A DNA stretch of 64,000 nt, taken from contig CM057157.1 in NCBI GenBank assembly GCA_029962745.1, forward strand, positions 3,331,032 to 3,395,031, written 5' to 3'. This document shows, piece by piece, positions 47,001 to 57,846 of the stretch. The notes beneath the pieces were generated by a model. It was not told where the DNA came from. It ran no database searches and saw nothing but the letters and a program-made list of their open reading frames with translations. The position numbers and the translations under genes are program-made. Source of the DNA: Echinometra lucunter. Lineage: Eukaryota > Echinodermata > Echinoidea > Camarodonta > Echinometridae. Every line of letters starts with the position of its first letter. Position 1 is the stretch's first letter.

Positions 47001-50000
47001 ACTTACACTTACTAACCTTATCGCCTTCCTTGAGTTTCGTTACCATAGCAATAGTGGTCACATTCTCCTGCCAAACCATTCTCCAGAAATCATCCATAGA
47101 AGCATTGTTAGGTCCTTGCAATGAAATGAATTTATTATATGCAATAAAAGATAACAAAAGCTAATTTAAAAAAAAATACATCAGTATAGATATCAGTATA
47201 GAACGCATTGCCCCGAGTCTTGAGTTTGACGGATACAATAACGATCTTTTAATTTGGATTTTTGTAACCATGGCAATAGGGTAGGCCTGAACACTGACGC
47301 TGGCTACTTTAATACAGAAGAAATAAGTGAAATGGCTGGAGAATGGACATACCTTGTGATGCGATGTAAACCTTCTCATCGTCAAAACTCTGTGAAGAAG
47401 AAAAAACGAACATTTGTTTCATTGTAATCATGCATCACTTGGCGACTTATTGTGGTCTTTAGCAATGTGTAACAACTAGGTCTAATCTGGGGCGCTGCAA
47501 ATGCATAGTGCACCTCTTGCTACTTGATTGAGCTATTGAAACGATGTTGCCGTAATACTGCTTTGCAATGTTGGGGTTGGATTTAATTTAATGTTGAATT
47601 TGATTACTTTTATATCCAATGGCACACTTTTAACTATTGCTCTTTTGGACAGATAACCCATGTCGCACTCATTCAGTACGTGAAACGTGTTTAATTTGCT
47701 TTATAAAGTCAGTCATTTTCGGTTACATGCTGCCAAATTTGCATATATTGGGCTTTCGAATCCGCAACGTCATTTGAGCGGTAAGATTATAGTATAATGA
47801 AGTTTACCACATATTTAACCAAATATTGCCATGATTCTTGTAGGTAACTTTATACTCACAGGAATGTACGATGCGTTGAAGTAATCGGAATGTGGATCAT
47901 CATCGATGATTTCCAACTTCACCCTTGCCGAATCATCTGGATAAATACATAATCATAATGTTTATGATGACGATGGTAATAATGATAATAATAATGATGA
48001 CAATAATAATAAATAATAATAATGATGATGATGATAATAATAATAATATTACTCAAAAAAAAATATAATCAGCGATGTCGGTAATTCAAGAGTTATGATT
48101 TTGTCTTGATAATCATCAACAACAACAAAAGAAATGAGAACTTGTTCGGTGCGCTTGGTCACACAGCCGTGATTTGTGTACTTACATGGCAAAATATTCT
48201 TGTATCTGTTCTTCTTGAAATTTACTCCCTTTCTAGCCACAGTCTGGGGATAGATATCAGCATCAGGTAGGTCCTAGGAGAGAAAGAAATATACAATGCC
48301 CTTGCGATAGCCTTTTCAGAGTTTAAGTCTATTCATATAAAACAATGGAAAATACGTATATCCGGGTGATTTTTCTGTTAGAACATTGTTCATGACTGTA
48401 AAAATATACAGTGCAAGACAGATAACACAACTTGTTAAATTAAGACATTATAGGCATAAGCCATAAAAAAAGGTATTTTATTCAATTTAAACATCTGGTG
48501 GTAAGCTGGTTTGAAGGCAACCTTTCTATCCCTAAACTAAACAGCAAATATAAGTTGCAAGTGGGAAATATCGAAAACTGCCATTTGTCAGTATTCCAAA
48601 GGATGAGGTACCAGGGCGGCGCTACAGGGATGAGGGGGCAGGGGCTTTCGCCTCCCCCCCCCCATGATTTTTAAAGTGATCCCCAAAAAAGAGAAGAATA
48701 AGAAAAAGAAGAAAAAGAAGAAGGAGGAGGAGGAGGAAGAGAAGACCGGAAGAAGTATGCGGCATATAAAACCCACTTGTGGGCTAAAGATAAATACAGA
48801 AAAAAATACTCCCCCCCCCCCCTTATTAAAATACCCTGGTGCCGCCCCTGTGTGGTACAATTGCTTCTCTCCATCATCGTGCTTCTGTCACTACTCTGCT
48901 AAATCAGGGAACTGTACCTTTTAATGCCACGTTTGTAGGTCCCTTGTCCATTTGTCATGCTTCTTTTTTACACCATGTTAGATGTTCTTTATCTTATTCG
49001 TATTTGTGCATTTTTTTTCATATAATATCAACAGATAACGATAGCCGCAATAACCCTTCCTTAGACGTGTATCATCATGGAATTTCTTTTTTTTAAATAC
49101 TGTTGTTTTTTACTCTGTCTTAGGCTTGTCTAAGCAGAATAAAATCACGACATCGGCGGTGATCACTTCTAACAATGTACAAAGATTTAAGAGACAGAGA
49201 CAGAGAATGACTGAGAGAGTCATTCATTTATTTTCCGCTCATGGGGAGGAACAACCTAACAGCAGAGGGGTCCACCAAAATAAAAATATTGAACATTTGA
49301 AATACAAATGTCATTAACAGGATAAAAGAAAATGTTAACGGAATAATAAAAAGGAACTGAAAAGGCGGGATACAATATGAAGTAAGTCAGAGATGACAAT
49401 GATGCGGACCAACTTACATGGAATTCTTCGGAGAAGAGGGTGGCATGTCTGTTCTTGTGGACAAAGGCAGGATACTCAGCAACAGGTATTGGTTGGCGTT
49501 TGGCAGTTGATTGTTTGCTTGATCTTTTAGGAGAGCCATCGGTGGAATCGAGATCGAAGGATTTGGTTTCCCGTAGAGTAGGCTTGACAGCTATGGCTGG
49601 TTTAGGTCTTGTTGCCGGTAAAGTCGCTGATCCTAAATGATCAGGGCTGACTGCACATGAATGTTCATTGTAGTGATTTTCTGTCATGATTCACACAGAA
49701 ATACAAAGTTCATTTTCGAGCTTATATTGGGGTAGCAGAAAAATCAGAATCAAAATATGTACAATGTGATAACCAAGACAATTTTTACACCTGACACAAT
49801 AATTTTCACCAGACTTTTTGCTATCCATGAAACAGTAGAGGGAACTGTTTTTTCAGTGAGATGCACTATGCATTTCTGAGATAACAATATTAGGCAATGC
49901 ATTATAAAAGAAATATTTTATAACATATACCTTCTAAAGACGTGTTTGAATAATCATCTGCCTGAAATTGACCCTCGATGTTTCCCTTTTTAGATGGATG

Positions 50001-52827
50001 ACCGTCTTGCCTGTACAAACGCAGAGAAAAGGATGTATTTAGACGAACTCTAATAAGGGAAGGGTCGGAGGTCAAAAGATTAAAAAAAAAAACCTTGACA
50101 ATCTTTGACAATGACCTTCTCAGAAAAGCATTTCCTGTACACATGGTATAGCTATTGATGATTTTTTTGTTGGAATACACTGAACATTAAGTGAACACAT
50201 TTTGCATAATCTTATGAGTACCTGAAGCAACATGGGTATTGATTGATTTTGATAATAGAGGATTTCTGTCGCCATTTCGTTTTCGTTTTTTTGTGTGTGT
50301 GTGTGTTTTGTTTTGATATTTTTTGTTGGTTTTATTTTATGCATTATGGCTTTCTAAAGTACTTCTGTGATTCCTTTGTTACTTAATTTTGAATTCCATG
50401 TGTTGTTACAGTTGAATATTGCTGAAAAGCAGCTACTGTCTGATGGCAGGCTTTACCGTGGTTAAATTAATGCAATACAATACAAAAAAGGGCCTCAAAT
50501 ATGCCTTCCATGATGAGATATCGCAAACTCAAATACACTCCCAGTAAAAGAGGTCCTTTCGTTGGCGTATTATGATGTTATTTCACTGTACCCCTCATAA
50601 GCAGTATAATGAAATAGTCTAAATCCATAGAATAGCGAGTAGAAGTAAATATTCTATACATTCTAGCTCTACACAGAATATTTGGATACGGGGACATTCA
50701 CGCGCAGCCAAACTAAAGTAACAGAATTGGTAACATTCATTGCATTCGAATGTCCTTTTGCCGATGATGTGTGCTAAATGAAAAAGAAGACTAACCTCCG
50801 TCGTTTGAACACGACAATGACTACAATAACGATGACCAAAATGACTAGAATGGCGCCCACGGCTCCCCCAACAGCCGGTGCTATGGAACCGCCAAATTCA
50901 CCCTCACCAAGCGTTCCTGGAGGTGCAGTGGTTGACGGAGCTGGTGTTGTTGGTAAGGGAACTAAAATCACGATGGAAGCAAAGTGAGTAATGAATACAA
51001 CAACATGATTTGAAACAGATAACAATGGAATTGTAGATGGTAATAACTCAGTCTTGGGCGTTTAACTGAAGCATACAGGGCAGAAAGTAATGTTTTATTC
51101 CGGCAGCTTACATATTTACTTATATTGTAATCAACACTATTATCCTAGAAATATGAAATGCCATATCACATCATATTGAATACAGATAGCGCAATGTGTC
51201 CTATGAAGTTTAGCTTTGATATGTCCGGGAGGCGAAATTTTTTTCCTGAACCTTTGGGGCTTCATTGCATGATTATTCATGAGTTGCGGCTTGGGAATAA
51301 GACTTTTCATAATGTAAATGTGTAGGCTATATAGCCGACCAGACGCCGTGTGCGTGTCGCTTCGCGACAGCGCTGTGTATAGTTAGGCTACATGAGACTT
51401 GAGGAACGGCGGGGTTTTTTCTTTTCTTTGTTTTACTTTTAGCTTTGTATGGGTCCAACAATAAAACCTAATGAACTGTACTGTACCTCGGCCTTAGCAC
51501 AGGCTTACTTAGCTCAGTCTCGGAAAGCTACAGAACCTAATCGAATGAAAAGACAGCATGCCTGGCACGGATGCTGTGCCCATGCACTCTCTCTTGCACG
51601 CTCATCAGTATTCGTCTCGCACTCAGTCTCAGTCAAGCCACGCAGCAACACTCAATGAAGACAAATCCACGCGCATGCGTACTCTTATTCCGAAGACGCA
51701 AGTCATGAATATTCATGTCATGAAGCCCCAAAGGTTCAAGAAAAAAATTCGAGTCCGGGAGACCAACACCAAAGACAACTAGGACGACTATCATTGGGGA
51801 ATAAAATTAATGAAATTTTAGTCATTTCATGTGCATATCATGCATGAGGTTTCTTTTCCAGTTAATTTGCATTTATTAAAAAAAAAACTTTGTCGTGGCT
51901 TTTTTTTTGTGTCACTCTAGTATCCACAAACACGGGGAAAAAGAGAAAGAGAAATGGAAAGAGAAGGAGAGAGAAAATATAGAACCTACGGCTACGTGTT
52001 GTAAAGGTCAGTGCTGGTCCTTGTTCTCCTTCACCGTTGATACCTTCTCGAATAGCTGCAATTTGAATCATGTATGCTGTCCCCGCGTCTAGTCCGCTAA
52101 TGTTATACATGACCATGTCAGTGACATTCTCAGCAGATCTCTTTGATATTGTTGTGTTGAGCGTGTTAGGTGGTTGTACTTCTTGAGCCAGAACGGCACT
52201 GCCACCTGACTTCACATACACTTTGTAACCAACAATAGGTCCATCCCCAGTGTCAGTGTCAGGGTCCCACTGTCTCCAACCAATAGTAGCATGATAGTAT
52301 CCATGATCAAGTAGTTTAGGTTCACCCGTAAAACTTGGTAAAACTGCAAGTTATATAAAAGAAGCAGAACCATTGATTTTCTTTTTCCTATACGTAACAA
52401 AATAAGCAGACGATAAAAGCTTAAAATTAAAGCACACCACTGCAAAACATTGTATAAACCGACTGGGGACAATATTCCTCGGTGCCGCATATATAGCTAA
52501 CATGACTTATAAGATTTCAGCGATCAGATAATCACCTGGCCTGGTACATTTCGGAGGAAAACACGAAGCTTAATGAAGTTTCAAATCTGGAGTGTAATGA
52601 TAATTCTTAATTTATTTCATGAACTTTGTAAATGAAATTCCAAATATAGGATAGATAATGGGCAATTCATCCGCCACCGTGATGTTCAAGTTACATACCT
52701 TTGCCATCATTCTATATAACAGCCAGTGCAGATTAAATTTCTGTAGGCCCCTAGATGGTAGGTTTCATACTAAACTGCAAAGTTATTGTATTGTATTGTA
52801 TTGTATTTATTTTCTATTCAAGTAAAA

Positions 52828-52858
<31 letters not shown>

Positions 52859-55800
52859 CAAAAATTAGGACATATATACAAAAGACATAAATACAGTAAA
52901 CATAGTCATGATAGTAAAGACATGACAGAATGGCTGGATTGCCCACTCAGCGTGGTAATTATTACAACGCTATTCTTCCTAGGGGTCTAGCACATAAATG
53001 AAAAAAAAAAAACAGAAACCAAAACAGCAGTTTCAGTCCTAATAAGGAAACAAACTCAAATTTCCAAAAGAAATATTACTGAGTACAGTTAAAGTTGAAA
53101 AAATGTAAATACTATCCCCTCCCGATCCTACCCCAAAGCCATATGAGGTTCTTAAATTCAAGTGATTGCAAAAAGTATTAAATTTGTTTATCAATTTAAT
53201 ATCTAGTAGTAATTCATTACATTGACGCGTTCCTCTATGTAAAAGCATTCTACGGCAACATTCGGTCTTAGGTTTTGGAAGCTGGAAGCATGACATTACC
53301 TTTAGACCTCAAACTGTATGAATAATTGCGAAAATGAAATGACTCAGCTAAATACAAAGGGGCCATATCATGCAAGGATTTGAAAACCACTGAATTGACA
53401 TGCATACTTCGTCCTTATTGCAAAAATCTCCATTCAAGCCTGTGATAGATTTCTCTATTAGAAATATAATTAAGGGATTAACATTCAAAATGATACGACC
53501 AGCCCTGTTCTGTATCTTTTGCAAAGGTTCAATATATTCTTGCTAGCAGAATCGTACACGATATCTGCATAATCAAAATTATTTACCAAAGAAATCTCTA
53601 GGAGGTAGCCTCAGGAACGTGAAGTTTGATGAATTCTTAGGAATCCCGACGAAACAGTAAATGGCTTCTTCAATCCCAATGTGGATAAATGAATTGTTGA
53701 TGGATGTATTCGATTGACTAGAGCTGTTATGTGGGATCACGTGATCAAGAGAAAGTGTGCCTACGGCTGCCTTCACATGATCAGAAGAGATATTTAGTCC
53801 CGATGACTCAAAACTGCATGAAAAGTTCGCCATTCCTGGATTGGTCTTCACAGAGCTCGTCTGAAAACGATCTAATTTGATGAAAAAAATATGATGGCTT
53901 TAAAGTGAAACGTCAATAACAATTTAGCTGAATGATAACATAGGGGAAGTTCTATGCACAACAGCTAGGACAATATATCAATTTGAATATTCCATTAAAG
54001 AGTACCAGTTCAGACAGCTGGTTGTGAAAAATAGTATCAGAATGTTGAGCAAGATACATATTTTTACATTACTATTTCTATCTTAATTACCTGTTTGACA
54101 TTGATCTCCCATCCATCTTGGATGACAGGTGGATGATAAACAAGCACCATTCAGAAAGTTACAATCATCAACACCTCCAAAACAATGGCACGTCTTCGTA
54201 CAAGAGCTGTAACATCCTGAAACTAAAATGATGAAAAGAGGATAAATTGATATTAAGCGCAAAAGTATAACAAAAACAAAACCAAAAAAAAAAGTAACAA
54301 TTAAAAAAAGAAAAGAAAAAGAAATTGAAAATATCAAATCAAGAAATATGACGATAACGCTTTACCACATGATATTGGAGAAAAGGTTGTCATGATATGA
54401 CCTAATAGACACCAGCATGCTCCTCTATGAGTAGTTTTATGGAGCGGAAAGCATAAACCAAATCGGTGATGCTTCAATTTATTTTTGTATCTGTATGGTT
54501 TGATTAAATTACGCCTTTGTATTCAAATAATAGTCGGCGAAAGAATATATGTAAGTAAGTCTGACAAAATCCAAAACTGTAGGAATTATAATGCACTGAT
54601 ATAATCTATATTATTCATTCAGTATGATTAATTTGAGTACATTATTGTATGTAATTATACTATATTTTTTAATGTTGTGTAATCTTTTTTACACTATGAT
54701 ATGCTATGTACAGCAACTAAAAAAACTATGTGTATGATGCACTCAAATGAATGTAATAAAGAAAATGCTACAAAACGAAACAAAACATCAGAGAGGTTTC
54801 AGGTCTCAACTTTATCAAACGTTATCAGGTTTCAGGTGTGAACTTTATCTGAAATTTATCAGGTCTGAACTTTAGGTCTAATCCTTTATCAATAAATTCA
54901 TGTAACAAATGAATAAGAATATAAATAATTTTATAAATTTTACGTGTTGTAAACTTTAATTATCTGTATATATTGTAAATTGTAAATATGTTTGATTTCT
55001 ATGATTAATGTGTATAATTTCATGATGGGGCAAACCTCGATTAGCAGTATGCTATTAATATTAGGCCCCTTTTACCGAAGTACAAAGTACATGTATGTTG
55101 ATAACTTTATTATATAATGCAATGTGTGTATTGCTTGTGCTGTGGTAATAAATTATCAGATCAAATCAAATGTCTTTAGTTTTTGTATTTTTGTTTTACA
55201 AAGTACATCTAGGACTCTTACATGTAATGCAGTTTGATGGAAACTCCAGAGAATCAGTAACATATCCCAAGTCACACTGCCCTTCCACCTCTACACAGAA
55301 TCCAGAATCCTTGTCGCATGTTGTGCCATTCATACAGTTACATTTCTGGGTGCAGTTGGTCCCGAAGTAGCCAACTGGGCAAACAGACGGGACTAGACAA
55401 GAAAAATACCCACTCATTTAATTAAAGTCATTCATAGTTAGGAAAGGCAGGATAATAACAGTACAAGTAAACAGTTTCTCTATGCACTTTACAATTTGAG
55501 AATTATCTTGTAATGGATTATCTTGGATTTCCAATCTTGCTATTATATTCTACACTTTGTAATTTGATTAAAAAAGGGGGGGAGATTTAGGTAATAATAA
55601 TTGTATATAGGAGGCTATCGGTGGTGTAGTTATTCTTATAAAGGGACAAAGAGAAAGTCCTTAACCCTAGCCCCACCCCTCAAAATTTTGCTTGAAATAG
55701 AATGCAATTGCGACACAGCAGGACTATTTCTTTTTTTTTTTCTGGTTAAGATATCTGATGCACCCAGGCCTACATGATTTCTAAAGAGTGTGCCAAGGTA

Positions 55801-57168
55801 GCACTCCTGAAAAAAAAGAAGAAGCATAGATTGTCCTTATAAAATTGGATTTATCTCGTGTTTTAAAAAAATAAACAAATAAAAAGATTTCATTTAAGTG
55901 TTGTCCAAATAACATGAATTATACCTTGACAAGCTGGTCCAGACCATCCCTCCAAGCAGTCTCCTGGACATTCTCCCGTGAAGTCATTGCATTCTGCTCC
56001 AGCAGTACAGTGACATTCCTGTAGACAATCAGCTCCAAACTTGTCAGCTGGACAGCCTGTTAGAAATAGTAGTGAATTAAACAAAAATACATTTATCAAT
56101 ATACTGTTCGATATTTGTAAGGCAGAATGTCAATCTCAACATCTTTCTACACAAATAATATATTGTTTAAATTCACATTCTGACATCATGATGTACATAA
56201 AACGTATTTCTTACACCAGATATCTACTGACATAAATACGTATTTTTACGAAATATACTGCCAAGCATTGGCGTAAACTGCGGAGGGAAGGAGGGGGGAT
56301 ATATCCCCCACTTTTTGAGATGGGGGGGGGGGGGGGAATGGCGTGTACAAATATCCCCCCCCCACACACACACAAACACTTTCTAAGGGAGAAATGATAT
56401 TTTAATTAATCTTTAAATATAATTTGTAATAATCTGACATTAACAACCATCATAGTTTAGAATTTTTATTTGAAAATGCGATTGAAAACCAGAAAAGAGG
56501 TTATTTTTGGCTTGCTTGCTTCACTTGCTCATCATATGAGAATTTCTTTTTGAAAATGCGATTGAAAACAAGAAAAGTGGTAATTTTTGCCATACTTTGG
56601 CTCGCTCGCTCGCTCGCTCGCAAGATAAAAATCAAAATGTGTATAGGGGGTCTGTGCAGGTGGGTGAGGGCGTGTGTTTATACTTAAGTGTGAGTTCGAC
56701 AGCAAAAAAAAAAAAAAAAAAAAAAAAATCGGCTAAAAAATAGATCATCCCCGCCCCCCCCCCCCCCACTCCTCAAAGTGGATTTACGCCGGTGCTGCAA
56801 AGCATCTGTTCCGAGACAAGATTTTGCGAAACAAATTTAGGTGTGATCCTGGTGATTGTTTCACAACACAAGCTCTAAATACCATATTCTTTTGAGAACT
56901 ATTTCTGAAATACGTGGGGCTTTTTTCCCCCAGAAAGCAGTGATTCCTAATCAAAGCAGTGATTTTCTAATCGTGTAAACACTTACTTTCATTGCAGTAG
57001 ATTCCTGTATATCCAGCTAAGCAGTTACATCCATATGGATCAGGTAAACAGGCTTGACTTCCAGCACACTGATCTAGGGCATGACCAGGTCCACATTCGA
57101 ATTCACAGTTCCATCCAAAGCTATGGTCGTCGCAAGCTGCACGAAAATGATAGCATTTCAAACATATC

Positions 57169-57205
<37 letters not shown>

Positions 57206-57846
57206 TGTTTGTTTGTCTGTTTCAAGGGATTCTAAGAACGCGGCGGCGCTGTTTCCATTCATTTCGTCTTCCAAGACGCCGTATCGACATCAAACACAAT
57301 TTATTCAACAATTTCAATCTTATTTAACTTGAAAATGTTCGTAATGAATCCATGTAGACTAAAATAACTACACATTACATGAATGACGGAAAGAGATCAC
57401 CCTTAATACCTATTCTTAATTCCGAACGAAAAACAGATATGGCCTTTCGTATTTACAGATAAGCTTTGTAATCATGTAAGCAAGGAAGAAGAGGGGCTTT
57501 AATCTATCATTTCAATTCATATGCTATGAATATCATGTATTTTGTCATGATCCGAAAGGGGTCAATAGAAATAACTTTCAAGTTTTGAATTTAAAAAAAA
57601 TATTGGTAAATGCTTTCATTAGCAAAATGGTGATAGCTGTAAAGCATAAAAAGTCTCAAGGAAGATAGTTTTTTATTATCACTTCATTTTATGTCTCTTC
57701 ATCTGATTTACCTTGAAGGCAGTTGTTTCCAGCAAAGCCAGGAGGACAGATACATGTTCCTGACAGTTCGTGGCATACACCTCCATTATAACATGTATCA
57801 CACAAACGATCACATAATGGTGGGTTCCATCGACCATCAGGACATT
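37734..57846 (-). CDS. Gene B: Tie-like EGF/Ig/FN3 receptor tyrosine phosphatase (5' partial)
   Basis: Twenty-five exons, all with GT-AG borders and agreeing phases, encode 1,233 residues to a natural TAA. Order: EGF-like 1-3 with the cysteine and residue pattern of Tie/TEK receptors, EGF-like 4-5, Ig-like domain, FN3, transmembrane helix, juxtamembrane wedge, PTP D1, PTP D2, tyrosine-rich tail. D1 keeps every catalytic element: KNRY, WPD, HCSAGVGRTG and the QTQ/QYAF Q-loop. D2 has WPK and HCLSGVGRTG and is probably inactive or weak. The enzyme should remove phosphate from tyrosines at the plasma membrane. No start codon, signal peptide or further 5' exon was found up to 64000. The FN3 matches that of convergent gene A. 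It is not a plain orthologue of a vertebrate RPTP that I recognise; the Tie-like ectodomain is the odd part. Confidence 0.92.
38098..38290 (+). repeat. tRNA-derived SINE (long-variable-arm type head)
   Basis: TGTAGTGGTT near 38101 and box B GGTTCGAGTCC (38177-38187) are followed by a short body ending AATAAACTCATATAT. The box spacing of about 76 suggests a Ser/Leu-like head. Confidence 0.6.
38835..38970 (-). CDS. Gene B exon: D2 P-loop (LSGVGRTG)
   Basis: With the previous exon it gives HCLSGVGRTG: Arg is kept but S-A after the Cys reads L-S. It ends QFVQTE, where D1 has QTQ. The acceptor is CAAG, with a triplet microsatellite only about 30 bases upstream. Confidence 0.88.
39000..39195. repeat. 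ATG/ATA/CTA triplet microsatellite
   Basis: About 200 bases of mixed (GAT)n, (AAT)n and (CTA)n beside the acceptor of the D2 P-loop exon. Confidence 0.95.
39610..39735 (-). repeat. tRNA-derived SINE fragment
   Basis: On the minus strand TGGCTCAGTTGC (39712-39723) resembles box A and GGATTCGAAAC (about 39670-39680) resembles box B. Confidence 0.5.
39828..39979 (-). CDS. Gene B exon: D2 degenerate WPD loop (WPK) and HC
   Basis: It encodes RQYQFHGWPKQGRK and ends YSVLVHC. The general acid Asp is replaced by Lys while the Cys is kept. Donor GTAAGT, phase 2. Confidence 0.9.
40588..40710 (-). CDS. Gene B exon: D2 CxQYW motif
   Basis: It encodes SCAQYWSDDDYLQLGSYSI; the usual YWP reads YWS. Phase 0-0, 123 bp. 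Confidence 0.88.
41086..41214 (-). CDS. Gene B exon: D2 FWSMVLHY motif
   Basis: It encodes GAHYTFITTQMPMPNTVSDF and WSMVLHYKPSTIVMLND. YTFITTQ stands where active domains have YIAxQGP, and H-Y replaces WQ/WE. Confidence 0.9.
41650..41714 (-). CDS. Gene B exon: D2 DYINASF motif
   Basis: 65 bp: ENNRVQLDCADNDYINASFM. The residue at the junction is Leu where D1 has Tyr (LPY). Confidence 0.9.
42014..42113 (-). CDS. Gene B exon: start of PTP D2
   Basis: It encodes HPKNRYGNNLP, the D2 counterpart of the KNRY loop. Donor GTGAGT, phase 1. Confidence 0.9.
43730..43879 (-). CDS. Gene B exon: D1 Q-loop end and D1-D2 linker
   Basis: It begins EQYAFIYAAVLEDL, completing the Q-loop, then a linker to D2. 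Phase 0-0, 150 bp. Confidence 0.92.
44199..44270. repeat. GA-rich microsatellite
   Basis: Mostly AG dinucleotides with interruptions. Confidence 0.85.
44662..44797 (-). CDS. Gene B exon: D1 P-loop SAGVGRTG
   Basis: With the previous exon it completes HCSAGVGRTG, including the phosphate-binding Arg, and ends at MVQTQ of the Q-loop. Confidence 0.94.
45558..45706 (-). CDS. Gene B exon: D1 WPD loop and catalytic HC
   Basis: It encodes QFHYLEWPDKGVP, carrying the general acid Asp, and ends PLIIHC with the nucleophilic Cys. The exon stops inside the codon after Cys, so the P-loop is split between exons. Confidence 0.94.
46244..46369 (-). CDS. Gene B exon: D1 KCxxYWP motif
   Basis: It encodes IKCRQYWPDRKGDLVQFGN and the beta strands after it. 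Phase 0-0, 126 bp. Confidence 0.92.
47017..47114 (-). CDS. Gene B exon: D1 FWRMVWQE motif
   Basis: It encodes DDFWRMVWQENVTTIAMVTK, the standard PTP core motif. Confidence 0.93.
47353..47389 (-). CDS. Gene B exon: D1 YIASQGP micro-exon
   Basis: Only 37 bp: SFDDEKVYIASQ, leading into GP of the next exon. Phases agree (0 to 1). The YIAxQGP motif is universal in PTPs. Confidence 0.9.
47860..47936 (-). CDS. Gene B exon: D1 DYFNASYI motif
   Basis: It encodes ARVKLEIIDDDPHSDYFNAS and YIP, completing the YDSARVKL and NASYI motifs of D1. Confidence 0.92.
47960..48050. repeat. AAT/GAT triplet repeat
   Basis: An interrupted AAT/GAT array in a gene B intron. Confidence 0.85.
48186..48273 (-). CDS. 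Gene B exon: D1 phosphotyrosine-recognition loop (KNRY)
   Basis: It encodes ARKGVNFKKNRYKNILP. KNRY carries the Tyr that stacks on substrate phosphotyrosine. Confidence 0.92.
48609..48857. repeat. G/C-run repeat with related ends
   Basis: The left end TACCAGGGCGGCGCTACAGG and the right end, inverted, GTACCACACAGGGGCGGCAC resemble each other. Between them lie C runs and an A/G-rich stretch. Confidence 0.45.
49418..49680 (-). CDS. Gene B exon: linker and PTP wedge
   Basis: A Ser/Thr/Pro/Lys-rich linker ends in PIPVAEYPAFVHKNRHATLF and SEEFH, the helix-turn-helix entry to D1 typical of receptor PTPs. Donor GTAAGT, phase 0. Confidence 0.9.
49931..50010 (-). CDS. Gene B exon: juxtamembrane segment
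   Basis: 80 bp, joining phases 2 to 1. It encodes a hydrophilic stretch, QDGHPSKKGNIEG, and DDYSNTSLE. No domain. Confidence 0.8.
50796..50961 (-). CDS. Gene B exon: stalk and transmembrane helix
   Basis: A Pro/Thr/Ser-rich stalk is followed by SIAPAVGGAVGAIL and a Val/Ile helix ending in VVFKRR, a stop-transfer signal. The donor is GTTAGT, phase 2. Confidence 0.92.
51996..52343 (-). CDS. Gene B exon: fibronectin type III domain
   Basis: Phase 1-1, 348 bp. It reads GWRQWDPDTDTGDGPIVGYK, VYVKSGG, NISGLDAGTAYMIQI, EQGPALTFTT. Two donors 6 bp apart (GTAGCC at 51995, GTAGGT at 51989) keep frame; the second would add two residues (RS). Closest relative in the window: gene A exon 8450-8779. Confidence 0.92.
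53587..53871 (-). CDS. Gene B exon: Ig-like domain
   Basis: Phase 1-1, 285 bp. It has ANFSCSFES and a later EEAIYCFVGI, the Cys of strand B and the Y-x-C of strand F without a clear central Trp. Seven N-glycosylation sequons can be read (for example NFS, NIS, NTS, NFT). It sits between EGF and FN3, as the third Ig domain does in Tie receptors. Confidence 0.7.
54091..54222 (-). CDS. Gene B exon: EGF-like 5
   Basis: Phase 1-1, 132 bp. It reads CYSSCTKTCHCFGGVDDC, LNGACLSSTCHPRWMGDQC. The acceptor must be TTTTAG; the TTTCAG six bases on would make an immediate stop at the junction. Confidence 0.85.
55222..55392 (-). CDS. Gene B exon: EGF-like 4 (long)
   Basis: Phase 1-1, 171 bp. CPVGYFGTNCTQKCNC and GTTCDKDSGFC are followed by an extended loop, GQCDLGYVTDSLEFPSNCIT, longer than its neighbours. 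Confidence 0.85.
55925..56056 (-). CDS. Gene B exon: EGF-like 3
   Basis: Phase 1-1, 132 bp. It reads CPADKFGADCLQECHC, ECNDFTGECPGDCLEGWSGP, ACQ. Laminin/Tie-like EGF spacing. Confidence 0.9.
56267..56793 (+). mobile_element. MITE, second copy of the 2105-2602 family
   Basis: The ends are ATTGGCGTAAA and, inverted, ACCGGCGTAAA. The flanks ACTGCCAAGC (56257-56266) and GCTGCAAAGC (56794-56803) match at 8 of 10, consistent with an aged target duplication. It contains two AAAATGCGATTGAAAAC subunits. Confidence 0.7.
56987..57136 (-). CDS. Gene B exon: EGF-like 2 (Tie EGF2 type)
   Basis: Phase 1-1, 150 bp. It reads HSFGWNCEFEC, then GSQACLPDPYGCNCLAGYTG, then YCNE. CLPDPYGC followed by a CNE ending is characteristic of the second Tie EGF module. 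Confidence 0.92.
57712..57846 (-). CDS. Gene B exon: EGF-like 1 (Tie EGF1 type)
   Basis: Phase 1-1, 135 bp. It reads CPDGRWNPPLCDRLC, GGVCHELSGTCICPPGF, GNNC. The W-P-C, GVCHE-TG-CICPPG pattern is that of the first Tie-receptor EGF module. This is the most 5' exon found. Confidence 0.9.

Larger units (their letters stand above)
38010..57711 (-). other. Gene B introns
   Basis: Introns of about 0.25 to 1.9 kb. Apart from the SINEs (38098-38290, 39610-39735), triplet repeats (39000-39195, 47960-48050), GA run (44199-44270), the G/C-run block at 48609-48857 and the MITE at 56267-56793, I see only AT-rich DNA. Confidence 0.6.

Noticed and set aside
52212..52490. Alternative minus-strand frame over the FN3 exon of gene B
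   Set aside because: Wrong frame of the same exon; the supported frame is phase 1-1 and carries WRQW...QGPALT.
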